A stretch of DNA of 64,000 nt. Origin: Arenicola marina (Eukaryota; Annelida; Polychaeta; Arenicolidae). The translations under genes and the position numbers were made by a program. Of this stretch, positions 21,346-32,600 are shown piece after piece (the first letter of the stretch is position 1; each line of letters opens with the position of its first letter). The stretch lies in assembly GCA_964019135.1 (NCBI GenBank), contig OZ025252.1, forward strand, positions 6,960,823-7,024,822. Direction: 5' to 3'. The notes beneath the pieces were generated by a model, which saw nothing but the letters and a program-made list of their open reading frames with translations, made no database searches and was not told where the DNA came from.

Positions 21346-22905
21346 ATGCTCTGGTGGACAACATGTACCATACAACGCTCCGTGAGGATACTGTACAAGA
21401 GAACTCCTCTCAGTTTTTGTCATATAGCTAACAATGCTGTACAAAGAACGCAAACATTGTTTTTTCACAGTAGTCAACATTGGAAGAATAAATTGCCACC
21501 AGAAGTGAATGCAAAGGATCCATTACATAGCAATCAACACCATCATCAGCTTAACCCTACCATTATCCAGAGACTAGGTGACATAGAAAATTCTCTTCGT
21601 TTCCATGGATACTCAACAGTGAGAATAGGACTTTTCCTTGCTGTAATTACAGGTAAGCGTTTTCAGAAATATTAGCATATGTTAATAATGTATTTACCAT
21701 AGTATAGCATAAATGTAGTGTAAATATTTCTGTAGCTTGAGACTATGGTAACAAGCTTAGATTACAATAAATGCCAACATTATTGCAGTCGCTGCTGATC
21801 AGAAGACTTTTTATCTTTGTCTTCAGGCACAGGTTTGTACGTATTTAGGGAGTATATTCGGGAGAATGTGGCTGATGAAGTGTCCAATGTGGCTACGAGG
21901 TCCCTTGACGACGTCAACGTAAAGCTGAAGGCTCATGAACTGTCCGTGGCATTGCTGCATGCCATCATGGATGACCCTAATATACAGCAACAATCAGGTT
22001 AATTTCACTCTGATTTTTAGTGTGAACCGTAGGTATTAACATTAATTTAGAAAATTTAATAGTAGTAGTAGTAAATAAATATTATTTACGCAAAAAAGCG
22101 TAGTACTGCCATTAGATTTACTTATTCTTTGTGATAGATATATATTTTTGTTTTCCAAGTTCTTTACATACAGATGAAGATAACGATATATTTATTAGTC
22201 CTGTTATAATTTACTAGTTATTTTTTCACTGTAATGTGCACCTCTCATGAAGGTATTTCCTGTTAATTATCGGGGGTGGCGCATACTCCAGTTAGCCAGT
22301 TGGCTAACGCCATAGTCCACGATAAACAAGCGATCTCTGCTGGGAGAGTGCTAGTTACTCTGCCGAATATCTTTCAAGAAACCATGTCTTGATTCGTTTC
22401 AGTCAAGTTCCTGAGAGAAGTGTTTGCCCGGCCGGACACCCAACAGCTGCTCGTTAGCCTGTTGCTGGATGTGTTGAAAGATCCACAGACCCAGGCCTCC
22501 CTGGCATCCACGCTCAAACACGTCTTCCTCACGGCCCTCAACGACCCAGCATTCCGCGAAAACTTGGCCGTAAACTTGCAGATTCTCTTACAAGACGAAC
22601 ACACGCAAGAAGGCATTCTGAATCTCTTGAAATACGCACTGAATGACGACAGCGTCAAGCTTGAGGCTCAGGTTTTTGTACAGGGAGTGTTAAGCTCGGA
22701 CCCTGTCAAGGATGAGTCGCTTCGACTCGGGAAGACAGTGGTTAACGGCATCGTCGACGATGACGTCATTCGGAAACAGGCGGGAGAGGCTATGTGGGCT
22801 GCATTCACGTACTCAGTCAAGCCGCAGTGGTTTGCCTCTCGGCCAGTCCCTGCAAAGCCTGAAGTGACTGACGCCGAAACTGACGACAAGCTAAAGCAGG
22901 ACTGA
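21346..22905 (+). CDS. Unrecognised 326-residue membrane-anchored helical protein (3 exons)
   Basis: Exons are 21346-21652, 21827-21997 and 22403-22905, with GTAAGC and GTTAAT donors, TTCAG acceptors and matching phases. The start ATG is the first codon after an acceptor (ACTATTGCAG), so a 5' untranslated exon is expected. The first 60 residues are basic and rich in Thr, Ser and aromatic residues, as in a mitochondrial presequence. A single hydrophobic helix (IGLFLAVITGTGLYVF) lies at about 94-110. The C-terminal 200 residues form repeating amphipathic helices separated by Asp-Pro (DDPN, KDPQ, NDPA, NDDS, SSDP), suggesting an ARM/HEAT-like or other helical-repeat fold. I do not recognise the family. 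It may be a conserved mitochondrial or organelle membrane protein; that is inference. Confidence 0.82.
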
Positions 22906-23234
22906 AAAAAAGAGCTGTGTTCAATATAAACAAGCCAAAGTTTGAGTTTTACAGGTTTATTTGGCAAATTTAACGTATTCGGAGTCTTCTCATGGCAGTC
23001 ACATGGTTAAATGCGCGGGTATTTGAACACAAACTAAGTCTTCTGCGTTGTCATCCTGTAACTCCCATTGCACGATCACGTCGATCTGAAAGTAAAGTGC
23101 GCATCTATCAACAATATGACCTGGAACACCATTCCCCTGTTCCATTTGTTGAAGTGTGGCTGTCAGTATTACTGCATGATACGTTTCACGTCTTACGTGT
23201 CTGTTGGAAATGTCTTGTTACATTATTAGATCTA

Positions 23235-23358
23235 TTTATTGATATGTTACCAAATTGTGTTTATTTATATTGTTTCAATGTTATTTGATACTTCGTTATC
23301 GATATTTTGTATAAAATTATTACTTTTTTTGTATAAATTATATTAAATAACAAATAAA
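23235..23358. terminator. Overlapping polyadenylation signals of two convergent genes
   Basis: A plus-strand AATAAA at 23353-23358 can serve the upstream plus-strand gene. A minus-strand AATAAA at 23240-23235 can serve the NPC2-like gene. If both are used, the two 3' untranslated regions overlap by roughly 100 bases and the plus-strand one runs past the NPC2-like stop codon. Confidence 0.5.
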
Positions 23359-24361
23359 TAACTGGTTGCTTGCGTGGTGTCTAGCAAATGATGATGAGAG
23401 AAAACAATGCGTCTACGGAGCCTGCATATAGACCCGTCTGATTTGTGGCCTGTGGCTGTATAACGTACAGTGGGGAAACTTGGATCTATGAAGATCTGTT
23501 CAAAGTATGTGTTTTGCTGGCCGGGCCTTATTGGGCACTTGATCCCATGGTGGCAGGCGTCTGGGTCGGCGAGCGGCATGGGCAAAGGCACCCCGGAGAC
23601 CACCCCGTACACCACGGCCAACACCTTACGGCTGCTCACCTCTGCAATACACCACAGGCTAGGACACAGAACCACAGCAACCTCTGCATGATAATGAATT
23701 TATTGAAAAAAACGGCGAAAAATTATATTCTATTTATTGAAGAAAACGGGGAAAAATTATATTATATTTATTGGAAAAAACGGGGAAAAATTATATTATA
23801 TTGATGGAAAAAGGGGGGAAAATGATATTGTATTTATTGAAAAAAGGGAAACAAATATTGTATATTTTGCAATGACGAAGAACCCGAATCTGCTTTAAAA
23901 GAGTTACGTATGTGTGGACGACGACCGAATATGGTAATACATGTATACCTACGCAGTGTGGCAAGCGACAAAGAAGCGTTCACGGAACTTACTGGAGTCA
24001 AACTCAATAGTGAAGTTGACGTTTGTGTTGAGGCGAAGAGCACATGGTTCAGCCGGGCACGGGGACACAGTGACAGATCGCACGGACCCCGCCATGGAAC
24101 CTGCTCAATATGAACCGTGGACAATAACCAATGTAACTCGTAACTGTCAGTTATAGTAATTCCATATGTCCTGTATATATTCATTTATTCAGTATATGCA
24201 ATTTAAAAAAGAAAAATTACCGACATATATATGACACATATTACACATATGGAGTTAATTCGATCACTTTGAATTGGCTTACCGCAATCCTTGTAGTTAA
24301 CCTTCCTTGCGATGGCCTGGCTTGTGCACAGCAGTGCAAACAGACCCAGTACCGCCCTCAT
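23343..24361 (-). CDS. NPC2: NPC2-like secreted sterol-transfer protein (3 exons)
   Basis: Exons are 24361-24283, 24100-23993 and 23641-23343, joined at GTAAGC and GTAAGT donors with consistent phases; 161 residues. Residues 1-18 are a signal peptide. KDCG, SPCPAEPC and PDACHHGIKCPI are ML-domain landmarks. Cysteines at 26, 41, 46, 92, 98 and 135 fall almost exactly where human NPC2 has its three disulfides (27-140, 42-47, 93-99). NFT at 55-57 is a possible glycosylation site. NPC2 carries cholesterol in the lysosome lumen and hands it to NPC1. The last 40 residues are diverged and longer than in the human protein (151 residues), but Cys135 supports reading straight through. A potential donor (GTACGT) at about 23,468 was considered and not used. 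Confidence 0.88.
23696..23870. repeat. AT-rich tandem repeat in the NPC2-like intron 2
   Basis: About four diverged units of 35-40 bp containing tttattgaaaaaacgggga and aaaattatatt. It is confined to the intron between exons 2 and 3 of the NPC2-like gene. Confidence 0.8.
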
Positions 24362-25189
24362 TTATCACGATGGCTCCTGAGGCAAGAAATCCAAGACAGT
24401 TTATTGTGGTTAGGATTTTTTTCTCTAGCCTCGCGAATCAGGGCAGATTGGGGAACACGGCCAACGTTTCAGACCGCGATTTATAAATGAGGAAAGTCAC
24501 ACACTATTTAACGTAGCACAGCGCCAGATAACATGCTGAAAACCAAACCGCGAAAGAAACAACACCGTTTCCTGACTCTGTGTAGACATATTGAACCGCA
24601 CCGCATTGCAAAGGCGTCATTTCAAACTTCAAGGGTGGAGTGTTTTTTTTCGTGGACATTTAATCTCCAACACGTGTTCGAGTGGTGCCTTAATTGTCTG
24701 CAGAATTTCGCCAATGTGTGGGTGTGGTGGGAGAGGCGGGCGATAGAACCGCCCCCCCTGTACCCAGACAGGTTACCGGGGCTTATCAATTTATAGGTAA
24801 TACTGTGCACCGTTTTTTATCGCCTGCAGCACCATGACCGGTCTCCCCAGGCCTTGGCACGGTGGCATATACCAGTTGTCTGCTCTGTACATACCTGCTC
24901 AGTGGTCGCTGTGCATTAACGAAAACGATAACGCCCTAAAAACTGAACGGTCAATATGACGAACATGCGAAGTGTCCGCCAGATCACGGTACGTACTGGC
25001 CCGGGTCGACCGATATGTTGTCAAAGTCCAAAGTGTTAAATCCGCCCACCCATTCTCGCGCTATGATGAGTGTACTCTATCAGAAGGGTCGGAAGAAGGA
25101 GTGGGGTGTAATATCTGAAGATGCTTCACCTATAAAATCAAGCCGTCGATATATTGGAGGTGAGGTGGGGGGGGGGGGGGGTTCTACGA
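24362..25189. other. NPC2-like upstream region
   Basis: No coding segment recognised. This should contain the promoter of the NPC2-like gene; I found no clear TATA box or known element to define its start. Confidence 0.4.
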
Positions 25190-25800
25190 AACGCATTGAC
25201 GTCACCAATGTCACCAATTAGCGGGCATGACTGTGACGTCACCAAGGGTCAGTTAGATAGGTGACGACAGGTTAGCGGGCATGACTGTGACGTCACCAAC
25301 GGTCGGTTAGATGGGTAACGACTGGTTAGCGGGCATGACGAGATACTTTAACGTCACCAAGGGTCGGTTAGATGTGTGACGACTGGTTAGCGGGCATAAC
25401 GAGATACTTTAACGTCACCAAAGGTGGGTCAGATGGGTAACGACTGGTTAGCGGGCATAACGAGACACTTTGACGTCACCAAGGGTCGGTTAGATGTGTG
25501 ACGACTGGTTAGCGGGCATGACTGTGACGTCACCAAGGGTCGGTTAGATGGGGACGACTGGTTAGCGAGCAGGACGGGACACTGTGACGTCACCAAGGGT
25601 CGGTCTGATGGGTGACGACTGGTTAGCGGGCATGGCGAGACACTTTGACATCATGAAGGGTCGGTTAGATGGGTGGCGACTGTTTAGTGGGCATGACGGT
25701 GACGTCACCAAGGGTCGGTTAGATGGGGGACGACTAGTTAGCGGGCATGACGAGACACTTTGACGTCACCAAGGGTCGGTCAGATGGGTGACGACCGGTT
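25190..25800. repeat. Minisatellite of about 55-62 bp with a CRE in most units
   Basis: About eleven units of 'gacgtcaccaagggtcggtt' and 'agatgggtgacgactggtta' followed by gcgggcatgac and, in longer units, gagacacttt. Eight of eleven units contain the perfect palindrome TGACGTCA, the consensus CREB/ATF site; others have AACGTCA or a decayed version. It lies between the NPC2-like and CCDC170-like genes, which diverge from here, about 0.8-1.4 kb from each start. Confidence 0.92.
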
Positions 25801-26082
25801 TTCATATAGCGAGTAGGGTAGCCGGGGGCAGGGTTTGGCAAAATAAGAAAACACATTGCTGCAATGAATCAGTTCTGAAGTGAAACAAATCAAACTTCAA
25901 TCTAAAAGTCCCAAAAAAGTGCCTTCGTATATGTTGGCATATATAGCGCGAGAAGGAAGAATCTGCTCTAGCTATTTCCGTGTTCATATAAGGGAGAGAC
26001 GGGCCGTTAGATGACATGTTTAATTATTTGAAGATTTGTTTCAATACGTCCACTTTGGCTTGCCATAGCACCTACTGGCGCT

Positions 26083-26409
26083 CTCCCACTCACTGCCTTT
26101 GACTCACTCCGCTAGGGCTCATTAAGCTACTTGCGTAGCGCCACCGTGCGGGGAGCTTGGGAGGAACGGAGCGAGAGCTCCACCTAGCGAATAAGTGCTT
26201 GATCTTACGGCAGATGTCGTAATTAGATATTTCTGTAGATAAATTAAAATATGTTTCAAAAAAGTATATGGAAGCATTCATGAGGAGAAGTATAAACAAA
26301 TATCAGGGCAGGTTGTCCAGTCTACCAGTATCTGACAAACAGGATGGTTCCCAGCGGCATTCATTGTCGCACCTGCCACTCTCTGCCTTCGACTCACTCC
26401 GCTAGGGCT
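26083..26409. repeat. Direct repeats upstream of the CCDC170-like gene
   Basis: ccactcactgcctttgactc followed by actccgctagggct at about 26,086-26,120 recurs at about 26,377-26,409 (ccactctctgccttcgactc). The roughly 290 bp between suggests a partial promoter duplication or an insertion flanked by a copied segment. Confidence 0.65.
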
Positions 26410-26414
26410 TGGTT

Positions 26415-26449
26415 GTTGCCAGGTGGCAGCACTTGCGCCGTTTGTTTAC
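26415..26449 (+). promoter_or_regulatory. X-box-like and forkhead motifs upstream of the CCDC170-like gene
   Basis: GTTGCCAGGTGGCAGC at 26415-26430 is an imperfect inverted repeat similar to the RFX X-box (GTTGCCATGGCAAC type). TGTTTAC at 26443-26449 is a forkhead (FOXJ1-like) core. They lie about 150-190 bp before the ATG. RFX and FOXJ1 sites commonly occur together at genes of motile cilia. Binding is inferred only. Confidence 0.4.
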
Positions 26450-26600
26450 CTGTGTTATCGTTGCTATGTCGCTGGCTGTCATCACAGTCAGTTAGCATTC
26501 CTGTAAAGAGACCGCTTCGTTTGGACAGTACGATTTGGGACTTCGCTCGCGTTTCACTTGATCGTTGATTTGTTCAGTCTTATTCGACTATCAAGGGAAC

Positions 26601-29600
26601 ATGTCGTCGTCATATTTGAGAGAAAGCGAAAGGTTTGATGGCCTGCCATCTATCAAACGGTCGACCGTTTGGGAGTCGCCCAGAGTCAGACCGCTCTCAG
26701 CGTGTGTCGGGGACCCGTTGCTGGATACAGATAGACATGTTCGGTTTCGTGACTCAGGCACATACAAAGATACCTTGTTTTACCCCAGACCACCCTCACC
26801 TACTGGACAAAGGAGACAGGCACTGGATGTGAGTATCCGGAAAAAACCCTGATAGTGAGGTATCCCTTCCTGACCTATATCAGGTACCAATGCATATGAG
26901 AGCCACATATCAGGGCTAGATTGAGTTAATCTAATTAAAACTATAATGTAAAATCATTTTAAGCTCCTAAGTTAACTTGATGGTATTAATTTTATGTGAA
27001 ACCTAACCTAAACCTAAATTATATGTCTAGATTTAGAACTATAAGATTTATAATTATTGTATTAGAATTAGTATTTTATCACTGAATTAGGCTATTCCAG
27101 TCTCAAACTATAAGGGTTACTGCATAATAATGAATAGTACTGAACTTCAATATTTTATATTTTGAAAGCTAAGCCTAAATTAAATTATTTCAAATAAATT
27201 TAAAGATATACTGATCAAAGACAAATAATATAGATATAGTAATCTAATTTTTATCATATATATTGGGCATAATTGTAAATATTATTGTTTATATATTTCA
27301 GCTTCAAGAACAACTATCCCACTTCAGAGATGAAATATTGAAGAAAGATAGACTCATCTCTCAACTCACAAGGTTAGTTTGCTATATTATAATTTGTATA
27401 TTATTTTACAAGAATAGGTATGATAGACTTATAACCAGCATCAAATCATAGTCTCATGCAATATATCAAACTCATAATTAGATATTACAGTGGGTACTCT
27501 ATACCAAGCAGAAGGCAGATGGATAGTCTTGTGCAGGACCAATTATTGCAGGCACATAATTGTGGCAGCACCAACCTGCATTTGGTTTAGCTGGTATTTT
27601 TTCAGGCATCCAGATCATCAGCAACATAACAACTGTCTGGTATGTGTGTCTCTTGCAGCTGCCTACCGTCCTCAACATTGCAGACCTTGAAATTAGGGTC
27701 ATGCACAACCTCTTAATTGTCATTCTGGTTACTGCCTGATAGCATTTGTTTAGGTTTCAAGCTCTTATACCAAAACGATTTGGCTCATAACTAAAACAGA
27801 TGCATATGTGGGTTAGTCAGCTGCATGAAGATGCAGGAAATGTAATTCAGTACATATGTGTCAAGGTGTTGATGCTCACAAATTCCCAGCTCGCAGCTTC
27901 AATGACCCCCAATCCCATGGCGGTCCCCGTGCCAGCTTCACCCACGCTCACTCTGATGGCGATACCCATGCCAGCTTCCACCACCCTCGCTCCGATGGTG
28001 GTCCCCATGCCAGCTTCAACCACCCTCGCTCCGTGGCCGTCACTGTGGCCATCCCCTTGCCAGCTTCAACCACCTTCGGCTCCCGTGGCCATCCCCGTGC
28101 CAGCTTCAACCACCCCCGCTACCGTGGCCATCCCCGTGTCACTCCCGTGGTCGTCCCGTGCCAGCTCGCACCAACCCCGTGGCCGTCGCCGTGCCAGTTA
28201 GGTTCCACTACCCCCTCTCTGGTCGCTGTCCCCGTGCCAGCTCCCATAGCCGTCTCCGTGCCCGCTCCCATAGCCGTCCCCGTGCCAGCTCCCAGAGCCG
28301 GCCCCGTGCCAGCTCCCAGAGCCGGCCCCGTGCCAGCTCCCAGAGCCGTTCCCCTGCAGCTCCCGTGGCCATCTCCGTGCCAGCTCGCACCAACCCCGTG
28401 GCCGTCACCGTGCCAGTTTCCACCACCATCGCTGTCCCCGTGCCAGCTCCCATAGCCGTCCCCGTGCAGCTCCCGTGGCCATCTCCGTGCTAGCTGCCGC
28501 CCAGCTCCCCGTCGTCGTCCCCGTGTAGCTCCCGTCGCCATTGCCATGCCAGCCCCCGTCGCCGTCCCCGTGCCTGCTCCCGTCGCCGTCCCCGTGCAGC
28601 TCCCGTCGCCATGGCCATACCAGCTACTGTCGCCGTCCCCGTGCAGCTCCCGTCGCCATGGCCATGCCAGCTCCTGTCGCCATCCCCGTGCAGCTCCCGT
28701 CGTCATGGCCATGCCAGCTCCTGTCGCCGTCCCCGTGCAGCTCCCGTCGCCATGGCCGTGCAGCTCCCGTCGCCATGGTCATGCCAGCTCCCGTCGCACC
28801 GCTCATGTGCCCGTCTCCGTGCCAGCTCCCGTCGCACCGCTCATGTGTCCGTCTCCGTGCCAGCTCCCGTCGCACCGCTCCTGTGGCCGTCTCCATGCCA
28901 GCTCCCGTCGCACCGCTCATGTGTCCGTCTCCGTGCCAGCTCCCGTCGCACCGCTCATGTGTCCGTCTCCGGGCAAGCTCCCGTCGCACCGCTCATGTGT
29001 CCGTCTCCGTGCCAGCTCCCGTCGCACCGCTCATGTGTCCGTCTCCGTGCCAGCTCCCGTCGCACCGCTCATGTGTCCGTCTCCATGCCAGCTCCCGTCG
29101 CACCGCTCCTGTGGCCGTCTCCATGCCAGCTCCCGTCGCACCGCTCATGTGTCCGTCTCCGTGCCAGCTCCCGTCGCACCGCTCATGTGTCCGTCTCCGG
29201 GCAAGCTCCCGTCGCACCGCTCATGTGTCCGTCTCCGTGCCAGCTCCCGTCGCACCGCTCATGTGTCCGTCTCCGTGCCAGCTCCCGTCGCACCGCTCAT
29301 GTGTCCGTCTCCATGCCAGCTCCCGTCGCACCGCTCATGTGTCCGTCTCCGTGCCAGCTCCCGTCGCACCGCTCATGTGTCCGTCTCCGTGCCAGCTCCC
29401 GTTGCACCGCTCATGTGTCCGTCTCCGTGCCAGCTCCCCTCGCACCGCTCCTGTGGCCGTCTCCGTGCCAGCTCCCGTCGCACCGCTCATGTGTCCGTCT
29501 CCGTGCCAGCTCCCCTCGCACCGCTCCTGTGGCCGTCTCCGTGCCAGAGGCCGGACGTCCTTGTCTGTCATGTCATCAATTTCATTCTGCTGGATGAGAC

Positions 29601-32600
29601 GCGGATCCTTGCGTTCTTGACAGCGATCGATGTTCGTGAACAGACGTTGTGGACATCGCACGTTACACATCGCACGTCACACATCGCACGTCACACATCG
29701 CACGTTACACATGCATCGCACGTCACACATCGCACGTCACACATCGCACGTCACACATCGCACGTCACACATCGCACGTTACACATCGCACGTTACACAT
29801 CGAACGTTACACATCGCACTCCACACGCACCGAGTCTGCCGAATACTTTGGATTTAAGTTGCACCGCCACTCCCTCAATTTTCAGAATCAATTTTTCCGC
29901 GTCCAGTGTGCTCACTTTTCCTTTATAAATTGTGTTATGAAACTTACCGACATTATTTTCAGTATGGAGACACCCAGACCTACCAGAATGGATCCTACAC
30001 ATGTAAGCATTTGCACTGTTACGATCCTTTTTATACAAAGCTAACTACGCCGAGTTAAGTATTAAAACACGAGTCAATCATCAATATTATCAGACCACGT
30101 TTATTATATGTTGCCAATAATGCGATGGTACAAACGAGTTAGTGCCGGTTTGGTGCAGTCGGGGGTTGAAGGGGATATGAATATATAGAATTATAGTGAT
30201 ACAATTACAGGTGATATCATCAGAAATCAGGCATTGACATGTCTTCTTGTTTGATTTGCAGATTGATGATACGGATAGATTTGCTGGTAGTGCAATTGCC
30301 AAAAGTGAAATAGCTTCTTTGCAAGTTAAAGTTGACAGCTTGCAGACACAGGTAAATATAGTGCGATAATTATAGTGGTTATTATTCTTGTCACATTTAA
30401 AGCCCTAAATATTGATTTTATATTTGAAATGCAGTTTGAATTCCCTTCTGTTGAAGTTGCTAAATTGACAATAAGGGGTATGTTCCATATTGTATCATCA
30501 CTTCTTTATCATCATTTCGTAACAAGATGGCATATTTTATTGCAGTTGAGGGAAGCACAGGTTCAGCTCAACTTCGGTGAAGACAAACTGAAGGAGATGA
30601 GACGACAACTTGAGAGTTCCAAGGAGAACGAGGCAAAGCAAGCAGCCATGTTACAAACGTTACGTGCTAAACTAGTCCAATACGAAGCTCATCAGGGCTC
30701 CGTAGAAGGGGCGGCCTGCCGCAGTGAAGTCACAATCCAAACTCTACAGAGGGAAAACAACAACTACCAAGAGAGATTACTCGAAATGGAGTCTCGGCTG
30801 AGGTATTTTTTCACGCATACATTTTCGCATGACCTTGCAGTTTAGATAATCTATATTGATACGTCAATTGGAACGAAAAGCGAAATAGATTATAAAATGT
30901 GTAATTTAACCGTTTGTTGTCTAATATATTATAGAAATTATTGTTTGATTAGAACAAAATTCTTCCAAATAGTATATAAGTGATTTGGCATAATTATGAA
31001 GAGCCAAATAGTGCTAAGCATAGCACTATGATAAGGAAATTAAACCAATGGCAACAAAAAGTAAACAGCTGCTGCGTTTTCTTATTCCAGAAATACCGTA
31101 GGAGACCAACGCAAACTAGAACATGAGAAACAAATGGCAGAGAAGAAGTTATTGGAAATCGCATCGCAGTTGAGCTCTTCATTTCATATGGATGATTATG
31201 GCACAATGGGAGTCGAGGGCATTGTCTCTAGGGTAAGTATCATCCGACAATTAATGTATATGACAGACCTCCCAGCATTCCTATTATTATTTAAACGGGA
31301 AAACCTGTGATACCATATAACATGGTGATATAATTGTTGCTGTTATCATGCAATGCGACAATGCAGACCTCTAAATATTGTCAATATTCAATGTATAATT
31401 CTTATGCTACCTGTGGTTACAGATTGGAGAAGCACTGATGGAGAATGCGAGATTGAAAGAAAAAATCGCCAGCCTGAAGGAGTACGTGATGACCGCGGAA
31501 GTGGAGACTAAGGCCAGTCGCGAGACCATCATGCGTCTGGTGTCAGAGGCTGAGAGGGAACAGCGGACAACCACTAAATTCAATTACGAAGTGGACAATC
31601 TCAGAGTGGTCAGTTCTAAGCCATGCTAATCCTGTGTGATCTTTCAAATAATGGTCTCTTTTTTCCAGATAATGATAAGAAAAAACTTCGAAACGCTGTT
31701 AATTCTATATAGTGATTGTCGGTCTCATTGGCTATTGATGTGCAATGAAATCACGTCTAGCATGGCTGTCGGTATCATCTCCCACGTACTTATTTCAGGA
31801 GCGGGACAACTCTATGGCACGCCAGCGGGAGCTAGAGCAGGAGCTTGAGCACCAAAGAGAACGCCTCGACTCCATTCAGCGTGCCTGGGCGGCCACCAAG
31901 AGGGAGTTGGACGAGCGTGATGTCAAGTTCTCGACGCTGGACCGAGAGATCCGGGAACACAGCGTCCATTCCCGTAACAACGAGGTCGCCTTGAGGACGT
32001 TCAAGGAAACCCTGGCTGCCATCCTCAGCGATGACTTTCACAGGGTGGAGCCCTACGAGGAGCAGATCAGAGACAGGGTCAAGATGCTAACTCTGGCTGA
32101 CCGGGATCGGACTGCGGTAAATATACGATGTTATTAATGACTAACAAATTACCAAATAATTACTAGTCTTACTCGTAAGAATTGTTCATTGGGTGTCAGC
32201 CTCGATATCAGTTTGAATTAAGACCAACGCGCTTTACTGCTGTAGTAATTGAGACCGAATCAGTGTATTCTAAGCCAATCGGCCTGGCTCAGTAGAATAC
32301 AATGGCATTGTCCTTTTCCTCCAATGTGTAGCACATCAACATGTTGGAAACCAAGCTGGCCGAGGTGACTGGGGAACTGGAGGGACAATGCGACCTACAG
32401 CGGGCCACGGACATTCGAGCCAAGCGCGCAGAGGCCGACTTCCTTGAGATCCAGGACCGTATGCAGAAGCTCGAATTGGAACTGCAAGCTGGAGGTGTCA
32501 TGAGAGACGACATGCGTATGGACAAAGAAAGGGTAAGATAAGTGCACGACAGTGATACTTTTCGTCACAAGTGTCTGTATCCCATTGAACATGTTCTTTT

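Noticed and set aside
23343-23468. An extra final intron in the NPC2-like gene starting at GTACGT
   Set aside because: Reading through places a cysteine at residue 135, matching the conserved last ML-domain cysteine, and no alternative last exon was seen downstream.
28541-29928. Plus-strand open frames of 359, 460 and 328 codons
   Set aside because: Frame rotation of a stop-free 38-bp repeat within a CCDC170-like intron; same peptides in all frames.
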